In this document: positions 43,025 to 51,423 of the stretch, in pieces
Numbering within the stretch: position 1 is the first letter of the stretch
Layout of the letters: every line of letters begins with the position of its first letter
Assembly (NCBI RefSeq): GCF_003112555.1
Contig: NZ_BEWB01000004.1
Location: 310,001 to 374,000 of the forward strand
Source of the DNA: Streptomyces coelicoflavus
GTDB taxonomy: Bacteria > Actinomycetota > Actinomycetes > Streptomycetales > Streptomycetaceae
Direction: 5' to 3'
Length of the DNA: 64,000 bases
Notes under the pieces: generated by a model
What the model saw: the letters and a program-made list of their open reading frames with translations, nothing else
The model's database searches: none
Told to the model about the DNA's origin: nothing
Made by a program: the position numbers and the translations under genes

Positions 43025-44473
43025 ATGGGATCCACTTCCGCCGAGAACAACGGTACGGGCGTCGGCCGCCGCGATCTGATCAAGCGGTCCGCCGCGCTCG
43101 GCCTGGTCTCCGTACCGGCCATGGGCTTCCTGTCCGCCTGCGCGAGCGGCGGCGGGGACGACCAGAAGAAGGCCGAGGCGGGCGAGAAGTCGGCGAAGAA
43201 CCCGCTGGCGGTCAACGAGAGCGCCAAGATGGAGTTCGTCCTCTTCGACGGAGGCTTCGGCAAGGAGTACGCCGAGGACGCCGTCAAGCTGTACGAGAAG
43301 GCCTTCCCGAAGGCCGAGGTGAAGTTCTCCGCCACCCAGAAGATCCAGTCGACCCTCCAGCCGCGCTTCAACGGCGGCAACCCGCCCGACCTCGTCGACA
43401 ACTCCGGTGCCGAGCAGATGGACATGGGCGTCCTGGTCGGCAAGAAGCAGCTCGCCGACCTCACCCCGCTGCTCGACGCCCCGTCCTACGACGACCCGAA
43501 CAAGAAGGTCCGCGACACGCTGCGCCCCGGCATCGTGGAGATGGGCCAGTTCGACGGCGACCCGGTCTGGATCCTGTACTACGCCTACACGGTGTACGGG
43601 AACTGGTACTCGCAGAAGGCCCTGGACTCCCTGGACGCGGAGTACCCCAAGACCTGGGACGAGATGCTCGCGGTCTGCGCCAAGGCCAAGAAGAAGGGCA
43701 TGGCCGGCTGGACCTACGCCGGCAAGTACCCGTACTACATCCCCTTCTCGATGTCCCCGATGATCGCCAAGGTCGGCGGCGTCGAGGTGCTGAACGCCAT
43801 CGACAACCTCGAGCCGAACGCCTGGAAGCACCCGGCGGTCAAGACGGTCTTCGAGGCCTGGTACGAGCTGTTCAAGAAGGGCTACGTCCTCAAGGGCACC
43901 CCGGGCCTGGACCACATCCAGTCGCAGACCGCGTGGGCCAAGGGCGACGCCCTCTTCATCCCCAACGGCTCCTGGGTGGAGAACGAGTCGGCCAAGGTCA
44001 TCCCCGCCGACTTCGACCTCGCCGTGTCCGCGCCGCCCGGCATCGACGACTCCGACAAGATGCCCTTCGGCACCATGTGGGCCTCGGGCGGCGAGCCCTT
44101 CATCGTCCCCGCCAAGGCGGCCAACGGGTCCGGTGGCATGGAGCAGCTGCGCATCATGCTCAGCGAGGCGTCCTCCAAGAACTTCACCAGCAAGGTGAAG
44201 TCGCTGAGCGCCTACAACGGCGGCACCGACGGCATCGAGCTCACCCCGGGCCTCAAGTCCGGTGTCGCGGCCCTGGAGCTGGCCGGCGACAACGTGGTGA
44301 ACCCCCGCATGCAGGACTGGTACGTGCAGCTCCAGAAGGAGAAGATCGGCGTCGGCTGCCTCGGCGAGATGATGGCGGGCCGGATGACCCCGGCCGAGAC
44401 CATCAAGAAGATCCAGGGCTACGCCGACGAGGCCGCCAAGGACTCGTCGATCAAGCACTACAAGCACCAGTGA
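43025..44473 (+). CDS. ngcE: NgcE-type GlcNAc/chitobiose-binding lipoprotein, 482 aa
   Basis: Extracellular binding protein of a CUT1 transporter. A twin-arginine-like motif (GRRDLIKRSAALGL) precedes a lipobox LSAC (~Cys39). Length and blocks such as FNGGNPPDLVDNSGAEQMDM, then AKGDALFIPNGSWVENE suit the NgcE family that binds N-acetylglucosamine and N,N'-diacetylchitobiose. I recall SCO6005-SCO6007 of S. coelicolor as NgcEFG, and this gene has the same neighbours (rok7B7, xylFGH). I use ATG 43025 with GAGG upstream; a TTG six bases earlier is possible. A strong hairpin separates it from the permease genes, which could raise its mRNA level above theirs. Confidence 0.85.
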   Translation: MGSTSAENNGTGVGRRDLIKRSAALGLVSVPAMGFLSACASGGGDDQKKAEAGEKSAKNPLAVNESAKMEFVLFDGGFGKEYAEDAVKLYEKAFPKAEVKFSATQKIQSTLQPRFNGGNPPDLVDNSGAEQMDMGVLVGKKQLADLTPLLDAPSYDDPNKKVRDTLRPGIVEMGQFDGDPVWILYYAYTVYGNWYSQKALDSLDAEYPKTWDEMLAVCAKAKKKGMAGWTYAGKYPYYIPFSMSPMIAKVGGVEVLNAIDNLEPNAWKHPAVKTVFEAWYELFKKGYVLKGTPGLDHIQSQTAWAKGDALFIPNGSWVENESAKVIPADFDLAVSAPPGIDDSDKMPFGTMWASGGEPFIVPAKAANGSGGMEQLRIMLSEASSKNFTSKVKSLSAYNGGTDGIELTPGLKSGVAALELAGDNVVNPRMQDWYVQLQKEKIGVGCLGEMMAGRMTPAETIKKIQGYADEAAKDSSIKHYKHQ

Positions 44474-44483
44474 GGACGCGTCA

Positions 44484-44523
44484 CCAGGGCCTGTCCGGCG
44501 CCACCGCGCCGGGCGGGCCCTGG
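44484..44523 (+). terminator. Intercistronic hairpin after ngcE
   Basis: A 17-bp stem (CCAGGGCCTGTCCGGCG paired with CGCCGGGCGGGCCCTGG, two G-U wobbles) with a 6-nt loop lies in the 85-bp gap between ngcE and ngcF. It is probably an attenuator or 3'-end stabiliser that gives excess binding protein. Confidence 0.7.
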
Positions 44524-44558
44524 CGGCGCCGCCCGCACGCAGATCGGGGTCGGTAGCA

Positions 44559-45485
44559 ATGCAGCACGGCAAGTACCGGTTCATCGTGGGGTTCCTGGCG
44601 GTTCCCCTGGGGCTGTACGCGCTCTTCGTCATCTGGCCGTTCATCCAGTCCATCTACTACTCGTTCACGGACTGGACGGGGCTGAGTCCCGAGTACAAGA
44701 TGGTCGGCTTCGACAACTACTCGCGGATGCTCGACGACGACATCTTCTGGAAGTCGTTGCAGCACAGCGTGATGTTCGCGCTGCTGGTGCCGCTGGTGAC
44801 ACTCAGCCTGGCGCTCTTCTTCGCCTTCATGATCAACGTGGGCGGACGGCGCCGCCGCGGCGGCCCGGCGATCACCGGTGTGCGCGGCTCCGGCTTCTAC
44901 AAGATCGTGTACTTCTTCCCGCAGGTCCTGTCCATCGCGATCGTCGCCCTGCTGTTCCAGTTCGCCTACAACCCGGACAGCGGCGCGATCAACTCCCTGC
45001 TGCGCGGAATCGGCCTGGACTCCCTCCAGCCGCTGTGGCTCGGCGACCCCAACATCGCCCTGTGGTGCGTGATGGCGGTGCTGGTCTGGTCGACGGTCGG
45101 CTTCTTCGTGGTCCTCTTCTCCGCGGGCATGGCCTCCATCCCGGCGGAGCTGTACGAGGCCGCGCTGCTGGACGGGGCGGACCGCGCCACCACCTTCTTC
45201 AAGGTGACCCTGCCGCTGCTCTGGGACACCGTGCAGTCCGGCTGGGTCTACATGGGCATCCTCGCGCTGGGCGCCGAGTCCTTCGCCGTCGTGCAGATCA
45301 TGACGACCGGCCCCGGCGGACCCGACTACTCGACCACCGTCATGGTCCTGTACGTGTACCAGAAGGCGTTCCGTGACGGTCAGGCCGCCTACGCCACCAC
45401 CATCGGCGTCGCCCTGCTCCTCGTCACGCTGGCCTTCGCCGCCGTCGTGATGCGACTGGGCCGGCGCGAGCGGCTGGAGTACTGA
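44559..45485 (+). CDS. ngcF: Sugar ABC transporter permease NgcF-like, 308 aa
   Basis: CUT1 permease with six hydrophobic segments starting FIVGFLAVPLGLYALFVIWP. The EAA loop is YEAALLDGADRATTFFKVTL. It pairs with the next gene product to form the channel for GlcNAc/chitobiose. It follows the ngcE hairpin and is separated from ngcG by three bases. No ATPase gene is linked, which fits use of the multi-transporter ATPase MsiK described in streptomycetes. Confidence 0.85.
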   Translation: MQHGKYRFIVGFLAVPLGLYALFVIWPFIQSIYYSFTDWTGLSPEYKMVGFDNYSRMLDDDIFWKSLQHSVMFALLVPLVTLSLALFFAFMINVGGRRRRGGPAITGVRGSGFYKIVYFFPQVLSIAIVALLFQFAYNPDSGAINSLLRGIGLDSLQPLWLGDPNIALWCVMAVLVWSTVGFFVVLFSAGMASIPAELYEAALLDGADRATTFFKVTLPLLWDTVQSGWVYMGILALGAESFAVVQIMTTGPGGPDYSTTVMVLYVYQKAFRDGQAAYATTIGVALLLVTLAFAAVVMRLGRRERLEY

Positions 45486-45488
45486 TCA

Positions 45489-46412
45489 ATGAAGACGACC
45501 GAGACCCCCGCCCCCGTGCCCGCCGAGCCCGGCACGCCCGTCCTGAAGACCGAGGCCGCCCCCGGCGGACTCAAGGAGGGGAAGAAGGAGGGCACCACCC
45601 TCAACGTCTTCTCCCACGGCGTCCTCGTCATCTGGGCGATCATGGTCGGCATGCCGCTGGTGTGGGCGGTGATGACCTCCTTCAAGGACGACGCCTCCAT
45701 CTTCGGCTCGCCCTGGTCGCTGCCCGACAAGCTGAACTTCGACAACTGGTCGCGGGCCTGGTCCCAGGCGCACATGAGCGACTACTTCCTCAACACCGTC
45801 CTGGTGGTGGGCGGTTCGCTCGTCGGCACCCTGGTACTGGGTTCCATGGCGGCCTACGTACTGGCCCGGTTCGACTTTCCCGGCAACCGGTTCATCTATT
45901 ACTTGTTCATCGCCGGCATGAGTTTCCCGATCATGCTCGCCCTGGTCCCGTTGTTCTACGTCGTGGACAACATGGGAATGCTGAACACCATCCACGGGCT
46001 GATCCTGGTCTACATCGCCTATTCGCTGCCCTTCACGGTGTTCTTCCTGACCGGGTTCTTCAGAACCCTGCCCAGTTCGGTGGCCGAGGCCGCCTTCGTG
46101 GACGGGGCCTCGCACACCCGGACGTTCTTCCAGGTCATGCTGCCCATGGCCAAGCCCGGCCTGATCAGCGTGGGGATCTTCAACTTCCTGGGCCAGTGGA
46201 ACCAGTACATGCTGCCGACCGTGCTGAACACGGACCCGGACAAGCACGTCCTCACCCAGGGCCTGGTGCAGCTGGCGGTCAGCCAGGGGTACAAGGGCGA
46301 CTGGTCGGGCCTGTTCGCTGGCCTCGTCATGGCGATGCTGCCGGTGCTGGCCGCGTACATCGTCTTCCAGCGCCAGGTGGTCCAGGGGCTCACCGCGGGT
46401 GCGCTGAAGTAG
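45489..46412 (+). CDS. ngcG: Sugar ABC transporter permease NgcG-like, 307 aa
   Basis: Second CUT1 permease with an N-terminal cytoplasmic stretch of ~35 residues rich in Pro, Glu and Lys, then six hydrophobic segments. The EAA loop is EAAFVDGASHTRTFFQVMLP. It begins three bases after ngcF. The stretch at ~45880-46060 uses visibly more A/T-rich codons than its surroundings. A strong terminator follows, so the ngc operon ends here, before rok7B7. Confidence 0.85.
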   Translation: MKTTETPAPVPAEPGTPVLKTEAAPGGLKEGKKEGTTLNVFSHGVLVIWAIMVGMPLVWAVMTSFKDDASIFGSPWSLPDKLNFDNWSRAWSQAHMSDYFLNTVLVVGGSLVGTLVLGSMAAYVLARFDFPGNRFIYYLFIAGMSFPIMLALVPLFYVVDNMGMLNTIHGLILVYIAYSLPFTVFFLTGFFRTLPSSVAEAAFVDGASHTRTFFQVMLPMAKPGLISVGIFNFLGQWNQYMLPTVLNTDPDKHVLTQGLVQLAVSQGYKGDWSGLFAGLVMAMLPVLAAYIVFQRQVVQGLTAGALK

Positions 46413-46449
46413 CGCCTCCGGCCCCGGGAAAACCCCGGAAACCTCCTCC

Positions 46450-46483
46450 GCATGCCGCTCCCGGAACCCCGGGGGCGGCATGC
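46450..46483 (+). terminator. Terminator of the ngcEFG operon
   Basis: A 15-bp stem (GCATGCCGCTCCCGG / CCGGGGGCGGCATGC, one wobble) with loop AACC lies 37 bp after the ngcG stop. Confidence 0.8.
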
Positions 46484-46627
46484 TCGTATGTGCGGTGCCG
46501 CCCACATGGGATACCCGGATGCGGTTCAACCTCTTGACGGTAGGTGACCCGAACGGCTCTGCTTAGGGTTCACTAGTTGCACATGGAAGGGGCCTCATCG
46601 AAGCGGCCCCGCGCGCAGGAGGTCGTC

Positions 46628-47839
46628 GTGGAGACTCCGGGGTCGCAGTCGTCGCTGCACCGAGCCAACCTGGAACGCGTCGTACGGGCGGTACGGCTCG
46701 CCGGTTCGCTCACGCAGGCGGAGATCGCGAGGACGACGGGCCTGTCCGCGGCCACGGTCTCGAACATCGTCCGGGAGCTGAAGGACGGCGGGACGGTGGA
46801 GGTCACCCCCACCTCGGCGGGCGGCCGGCGGGCCCGCAGCGTCTCGCTGAGCGGCGACGCGGGCATCGTCATCGGCGTGGACTTCGGGCACACCCACCTG
46901 CGCGTCGCGATCGGCAACCTCGCCCACCAGGTGCTCGCGGAGGAGTCCGAGCCCCTGGACGTCGACGCGTCCGCGGCCCAGGGCTTCGACCGGGCGGAGC
47001 AGCTGGTCAGCCGGTTGATCGCGGCCACCGGCGTGGACCGCGCCAAGATCGCCGGAGTGGGGCTCGGTGTACCGGGCCCGATCGACGTGGAGTCCGGCAC
47101 GCTGGGCTCGACCGCGATCCTGCCCGGCTGGGGCGGCACCCGGCCCGCCGAGGAGCTGCGGGGGCGGCTCGGCGTGCCGGTGCACGTGGACAACGACGCC
47201 AACCTCGGCGCCCTGGGCGAGCTGGTCTGGGGCAGCGGCCGGGGGGTGCGGGACCTGGCGTACATCAAGGTCGCCAGCGGTGTCGGCGCCGGTCTGGTGA
47301 TCAACGGGAAGATCTACCGCGGTCCCGGCGGCACGGCGGGAGAAATCGGGCATATCACCCTCGATGAGGCCGGCCCCGTCTGCCGGTGCGGAAACCGGGG
47401 TTGCCTCGAGACCTTCGCGGCAGCACGCTATGTGCTTCCGCTCCTCCAGCCCGGCCACGGCCCCGATCTGACGATGGAGGGCGTGGTGCGGCTGGCCCGG
47501 GACGGTGACCCCGGTTGCCGTCGGGTGATCGCCGACGTCGGCCGCCACATCGGCAGTGGAGTCGCCAACCTCTGCAACCTGCTCAACCCGAGCCGGGTCG
47601 TCCTCGGCGGCGATCTCGCCGAGGCCGGCGAGCTGGTGCTCGGGCCGATAAGAGAGTCCGTCGGGCGGTACGCCATCCCCAGCGCGGCGCGCCAACTCTC
47701 CGTGCTCCCCGGGGCCCTCGGGGGCCGTGCGGAGGTGCTCGGGGCGCTCGCCCTGGCGCTGAGCGAGATGGGCGATTCGACGCTCTTGGACGGGTCTGCG
47801 ACCGGCGCTCTGCCGGCGGCCACGCCTGCCTTCACTTAG
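46628..47839 (+). CDS. rok7B7: ROK-family transcriptional regulator Rok7B7, 403 aa
   Basis: An N-terminal winged HTH (residues ~20-60; AGSLTQAEIARTTGLSAATV) is fused to a ROK sugar-kinase-like domain. That domain has DFGHTHLRVAIGN, the zinc motif CRCGNRGCLETFA, and a GEIGHI segment just before it. The GTG start at 46628 has GGAGG five bases upstream and gives 403 aa; in-frame TTG/ATG codons at 46577/46583 lack a ribosome site. In S. coelicolor Rok7B7 (SCO6008) is a global regulator of carbon utilisation and antibiotic production and controls the adjacent xylFGH. The position between ngcEFG and xylFGH matches. Confidence 0.88.
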   Translation: METPGSQSSLHRANLERVVRAVRLAGSLTQAEIARTTGLSAATVSNIVRELKDGGTVEVTPTSAGGRRARSVSLSGDAGIVIGVDFGHTHLRVAIGNLAHQVLAEESEPLDVDASAAQGFDRAEQLVSRLIAATGVDRAKIAGVGLGVPGPIDVESGTLGSTAILPGWGGTRPAEELRGRLGVPVHVDNDANLGALGELVWGSGRGVRDLAYIKVASGVGAGLVINGKIYRGPGGTAGEIGHITLDEAGPVCRCGNRGCLETFAAARYVLPLLQPGHGPDLTMEGVVRLARDGDPGCRRVIADVGRHIGSGVANLCNLLNPSRVVLGGDLAEAGELVLGPIRESVGRYAIPSAARQLSVLPGALGGRAEVLGALALALSEMGDSTLLDGSATGALPAATPAFT

Positions 47840-47873
47840 AGCACGGATGGCACCGTTGTCATCTCGTTAAGGA

Positions 47874-47886
47874 TTTACTTCTTGAC
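47874..47886 (+). promoter_or_regulatory. Rok7B7-type binding site upstream of xylF
   Basis: TTTACTTCTTGAC fits every position of the degenerate motif TTKAMKHSTTSAV that I recall for Rok7B7. It lies 75-87 bp before the xylF start, partly overlapping a possible -35 TTGACG. The motif is from memory, so the match should be confirmed. Confidence 0.55.
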
Positions 47887-47960
47887 GTCGCACGTGTGGC
47901 CGAGTTGACTTCCAGCCACCTCGGCCGCAACGTCGCGGCCTCGTCAGGGAGGTTTGTGAA

Positions 47961-49076
47961 GTGAACACGCGTATGCGTCGTGCCGCCGTTGCCGTTGCCA
48001 CCACCGCGATGGCCGTCTCGCTCGCCGCCTGTGGCAGCGCCAAGGAATCGGACGGCGGCAGCGACTCGTCCGACTCGGCGGCGAAGAAGGGCGACGACAT
48101 CAAGGTCGGTCTGCTCCTTCCGGAGAACCAGACCGCGCGGTACGAGAAGTTCGACAAGCCCATGATCGAGAAGAAGGTCAAGGAGCTCACGAACAACAAG
48201 GGCGAGGTCGTCTACGCCAACGCCAAGCAGGACGCCAGCCTGCAGAACCAGCAGGTCGACACGATGGTGACCAACAAGGTCGACGTGCTGATCATCGACG
48301 CGGTGGACTACAAGGCCATCGCGGGCTCGGTGAAGAAGGCCCACGACGCCGGCATCAAGGTCGTCGCCTTCGACCGCCTGGCCGAGGGCCCGATCGACGC
48401 CTACACCTCGTTCGACAACGTCACCGTCGGCAAGACGCAGGGCGAGGCGCTCCTGAAGGCGCTGGGCGACAAGGCCAAGGACAGCCAGATCGTCATGATG
48501 AACGGCTCCTCCACGGACCCGAACGCCGCCCAGTTCAAGGAGGGCGCCCACTCCGTCCTCGACGGCAAGGTCAAGATCGGCCGCGAGTACGACACCAAGG
48601 AGTGGAAGCCGGAGAACGCCAACGCCAACATGCAGGCGGCCATCTCCGCGCTCGGCAAGGACAACATCGACGGCGTCTACTCCGCCAACGACGGCATGGC
48701 GGGCGGCTCCATCACCGCCCTCAAGCGCGCCGGCATCAAGAACATCCCGGTCACCGGCCAGGACGCCGAACTGGCGGGCGTGCAGCGCATCGTCACCGGT
48801 GAGCAGTACATGAGCGTCTTCAAGTCCTACCCGAAGGAGGCCGAGACCGCGGCCGAGATGGCCGTCGCGCTGGCCAAGGGCGAGTCGCTCGACTCCATCG
48901 CCAACGACAAGGTCGACAGCGCCACCACCAAGGGCGTTCCCGCGGTCATCGTCCCGGTCGTCTCGCTGACCCAGGAGAACATCAAGGAGACCGTCATCAA
49001 GGACGGCTTCTACACGATCGACGAGATCTGCACCGACAAGTACAAGGCCGCCTGCGACAAGATCGGCCTCAAGTAA
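47961..49076 (+). CDS. xylF: D-xylose-binding lipoprotein XylF, 371 aa
   Basis: Periplasmic-binding-protein-like (type 1 fold) lipoprotein with a signal ending LAAC (Cys24) and an acidic Ser/Asp linker. Core blocks include KVGLLLPENQTARYEKFDKP, then VDVLIIDAVDYKAIAGSVKK, then YSANDGMAGGSITALKRAG, typical of XylF/RbsB-type proteins. It captures xylose outside the membrane for XylGH. The GTG start is preceded by GGGAGG. A hairpin in the 170-bp gap before xylG probably sets a higher level of the binding protein. Confidence 0.92.
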   Translation: MNTRMRRAAVAVATTAMAVSLAACGSAKESDGGSDSSDSAAKKGDDIKVGLLLPENQTARYEKFDKPMIEKKVKELTNNKGEVVYANAKQDASLQNQQVDTMVTNKVDVLIIDAVDYKAIAGSVKKAHDAGIKVVAFDRLAEGPIDAYTSFDNVTVGKTQGEALLKALGDKAKDSQIVMMNGSSTDPNAAQFKEGAHSVLDGKVKIGREYDTKEWKPENANANMQAAISALGKDNIDGVYSANDGMAGGSITALKRAGIKNIPVTGQDAELAGVQRIVTGEQYMSVFKSYPKEAETAAEMAVALAKGESLDSIANDKVDSATTKGVPAVIVPVVSLTQENIKETVIKDGFYTIDEICTDKYKAACDKIGLK

Positions 49077-49150
49077 GCGGATCCGCGTCCCGTGCCGCGT
49101 GAGCGGCCCGGACCGCCCGCCCCGGCTCCTCCGGCGCCCCGCACTCATCA

Positions 49151-49171
49151 GCCCCGCAAGCTACGCGGGGC
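49151..49171 (+). terminator. Intercistronic hairpin between xylF and xylG
   Basis: A perfect 7-bp stem GCCCCGC / GCGGGGC with a 7-nt loop lies in the 170-bp xylF-xylG gap. Its place after a binding-protein gene parallels the hairpin after ngcE. Confidence 0.5.
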
Positions 49172-49246
49172 GCCGGACGGAACACCCCCCCCAACAAACT
49201 TCTGCACAACCTCCCGCCGGGTCAGGCGGCGAAGGAGATGGTTCAC

Positions 49247-50029
49247 GTGTCCGCTACGCCCGTGCTGGCGTTGCGCGGGGTCTCCAAGCGATTCGGTGCC
49301 GTCCAGGCGCTCACCGACGTAGAGCTTGAGGTCCACGCCGGTGAGGTGGTCGCCCTGGTGGGCGACAACGGAGCCGGAAAGTCCACGCTGGTCAAGACGA
49401 TCGCCGGCGTGCACCCCATCGATGAGGGCGCCATCGAGTGGGACGGCAGGGCCGTCTCGATCAACAGGCCGCACGACGCCCAGAACCTCGGCATCGCGAC
49501 CGTCTACCAGGACCTCGCGCTGTGCGACAACATCGACGTCGTCGGCAACCTCTACCTGGGCCGGGAGATCCGCAGGCGCGGCGTCCTGGACGAGGTGGAG
49601 ATGGAGCGCCGCTCCCGCGAGCTCCTGGACACGCTGTCCATCCGCATCCCCAGCGTGCGCATCCCGATCGCCTCGCTCTCCGGCGGTCAGCGCCAGGTGG
49701 TGGCGATCGCCCGGTCCATGCTCGGCGAGCCCAAGCTGGTCATCCTCGACGAGCCCACCGCCGCCCTCGGCGTCGAGCAGACCGCGCAGGTCCTCGACCT
49801 CGTGGAGCGGCTGCGCGAGCGCGGCCACGCCGTCATCCTCATCAGCCACAACATGGCCGACGTCAAGGCGGTCGCCGACAAGGTCGCCGTCCTGCGCCTC
49901 GGGCGCAACAACGGCGTCTTCGAGGTCAAGTCGACCTCGCAGGAAGAGATCATCTCCGCCATCACGGGCGCCACGGAGAACGCCGTGACCCGTCGTGCGG
50001 CGCGCACCAATGGGGAGATCAAGAAGTGA
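49247..50029 (+). CDS. xylG: Xylose ABC transporter ATP-binding protein XylG, single ABC domain, 260 aa
   Basis: ABC ATPase with Walker A GDNGAGKST, Q-loop region VYQDLALCDNIDVVGNLYLG, signature LSGGQRQ, Walker B LVILDEPTAAL and H-loop ISHN. It powers import through XylH. It contains one ABC domain, whereas E. coli XylG has two fused domains (~510 aa), so a homodimer is expected. I use GTG 49247 because GAAGGAG lies nine bases upstream; the in-frame ATG at 49238 directly abuts that site. The stop overlaps the xylH start by GTGA. Confidence 0.9.
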   Translation: MSATPVLALRGVSKRFGAVQALTDVELEVHAGEVVALVGDNGAGKSTLVKTIAGVHPIDEGAIEWDGRAVSINRPHDAQNLGIATVYQDLALCDNIDVVGNLYLGREIRRRGVLDEVEMERRSRELLDTLSIRIPSVRIPIASLSGGQRQVVAIARSMLGEPKLVILDEPTAALGVEQTAQVLDLVERLRERGHAVILISHNMADVKAVADKVAVLRLGRNNGVFEVKSTSQEEIISAITGATENAVTRRAARTNGEIKK

Positions 50030-51318
50030 GCATCGACAAGACCTCCACTCCCGCCGAGGACCAGGCGGTCGAGAACCCCGCCGCGGCCTCCGGCGCGGCC
50101 ACCGCGGTCGACCCGCGGCTGCTGGTGCGCGAGCAGGGCTTCGCGGGCTACATAGGCGAGTTCAAGCGGAAGATGAAGGCCGGTGACCTCGGGTCCATCC
50201 CGGTCGTCGTCGGACTGCTGGTCATCTGGGCCATCTTCACCAGCCTGAACTCCAACTTCCTCACCGCCGGCAACTTCTCCGACATGTCGGTCGCCATGGT
50301 CGGCACCGGCATGATCGCCGTCGGTATCGTCTTCGTCCTGCTGCTCGGCGAGATCGACCTGTCGGTCGGCTCGGTCAGCGGTGTCGCGGGCGCCACCTTC
50401 GCGGTGCTGAGCGTCACGCACGGGATGAACGAGTGGCTCGCCCTGCTGCTCTCGATCCTCACCGGCACCGTGGCCGGTGCCATCCACGGCTTCTTCTTCG
50501 CCCGCATCGGTGTGCCGGCCTTCGCCGTGACACTGGCCGGACTGCTGTTCTGGCAGGGCTTCATGCTGCAGATCCTGGGCAGCAACGGCACGGTGAACCT
50601 CGACTCCGAGGGCATCGTCGTCAAGATGACCAGCTACTTCTTCAGCGACGTGGCCGCCGCCTACGGCCTGGCGATCGTCGTGACCGCGGGGTACTTCCTC
50701 ACCGCGTTCTTCGACAACCGCCGCCGTGCGGCCGCCGGGGTGCCGTCCCGGCCGCTGAACGAGATCATCGTGCGCACGGTGCTGCTCGCGGTCCTGGCCT
50801 TCGTCGTGGCGTTCGTCTTCAACCAGTACAAGGGCCTGCCGCTGGCCGTGGTCATCTTCCTGGCGTTCCTGCTGCTCACGGACTTCGTCCTGCGCCGCAC
50901 CGCCTACGGTCGCATGATCTTCGCCCTCGGTGGCAGCGTCGAGGCGTCCCGCCGTGCCGGTATCAACGTGGAACTGGTCCGGATCTCGGTCTTCGCGATC
51001 GCCGGCGGTTTCGCGGCGCTGGGCGGTCTCTTCGTGGCCTCGAAGATCGCCGCCGCCAACCAGGGCGCGGGCACCGGTGAGTTCCTGATGAACGTCATCG
51101 CCGCGGCCGTGATCGGCGGTACGTCCCTGTTCGGCGGCCGCGGCCGCACCTGGAACGCGCTGCTCGGTGTGATGGTCATCGTCTCGATCCAGTACGGCCT
51201 CGCCCTGGAGGGCGTCGGCTCGCCGGTCCAGTACATGATCACCGGTGGCGTGCTGCTGGCGACCGTCGTCATCGACGCGGTCACCCGCAAGACGCAGAAG
51301 ACGGCCGGTCGCGCGTAG
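50026..51318 (+). CDS. xylH: Xylose ABC transporter permease XylH, 430 aa
   Basis: Membrane permease of the CUT2 family with about ten hydrophobic segments, following a ~60-residue hydrophilic N-terminus. Typical blocks are GEIDLSVGSVSGVAGATFAV, then RRAGINVELVRISVFAIAGG, then VIGGTSLFGGRGRTWNALLG. Its length is slightly above E. coli XylH (393 aa) because of the N-terminal extension. It is coupled to xylG by GTGA. The operon ends at a bidirectional hairpin facing the chitinase gene. Confidence 0.92.
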   Translation: MSIDKTSTPAEDQAVENPAAASGAATAVDPRLLVREQGFAGYIGEFKRKMKAGDLGSIPVVVGLLVIWAIFTSLNSNFLTAGNFSDMSVAMVGTGMIAVGIVFVLLLGEIDLSVGSVSGVAGATFAVLSVTHGMNEWLALLLSILTGTVAGAIHGFFFARIGVPAFAVTLAGLLFWQGFMLQILGSNGTVNLDSEGIVVKMTSYFFSDVAAAYGLAIVVTAGYFLTAFFDNRRRAAAGVPSRPLNEIIVRTVLLAVLAFVVAFVFNQYKGLPLAVVIFLAFLLLTDFVLRRTAYGRMIFALGGSVEASRRAGINVELVRISVFAIAGGFAALGGLFVASKIAAANQGAGTGEFLMNVIAAAVIGGTSLFGGRGRTWNALLGVMVIVSIQYGLALEGVGSPVQYMITGGVLLATVVIDAVTRKTQKTAGRA

Positions 51319-51340
51319 CAAGCCGCCGCACGGCCGACGA

Positions 51341-51379
51341 CGGTCCGCCCGCCCAGCTGAGCCCTGGACGGGCGGACCG
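51341..51379. terminator. Bidirectional terminator between xylH and the chitinase gene
   Basis: A perfect 11-bp stem CGGTCCGCCCG / CGGGCGGACCG with a 17-nt loop lies between two convergent genes. Confidence 0.75.
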
Positions 51380-51423
51380 CTTCGTTTGCGTCTCCGCCGG
51401 CTCTCCTGTCGCCGGTGTGCCGC

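Noticed and set aside
46577-46627. Longer Rok7B7 starting at TTG 46577 or ATG 46583
   Set aside because: No ribosome site at those codons. GTG 46628 is preceded by GGAGG and gives the expected 403 aa.
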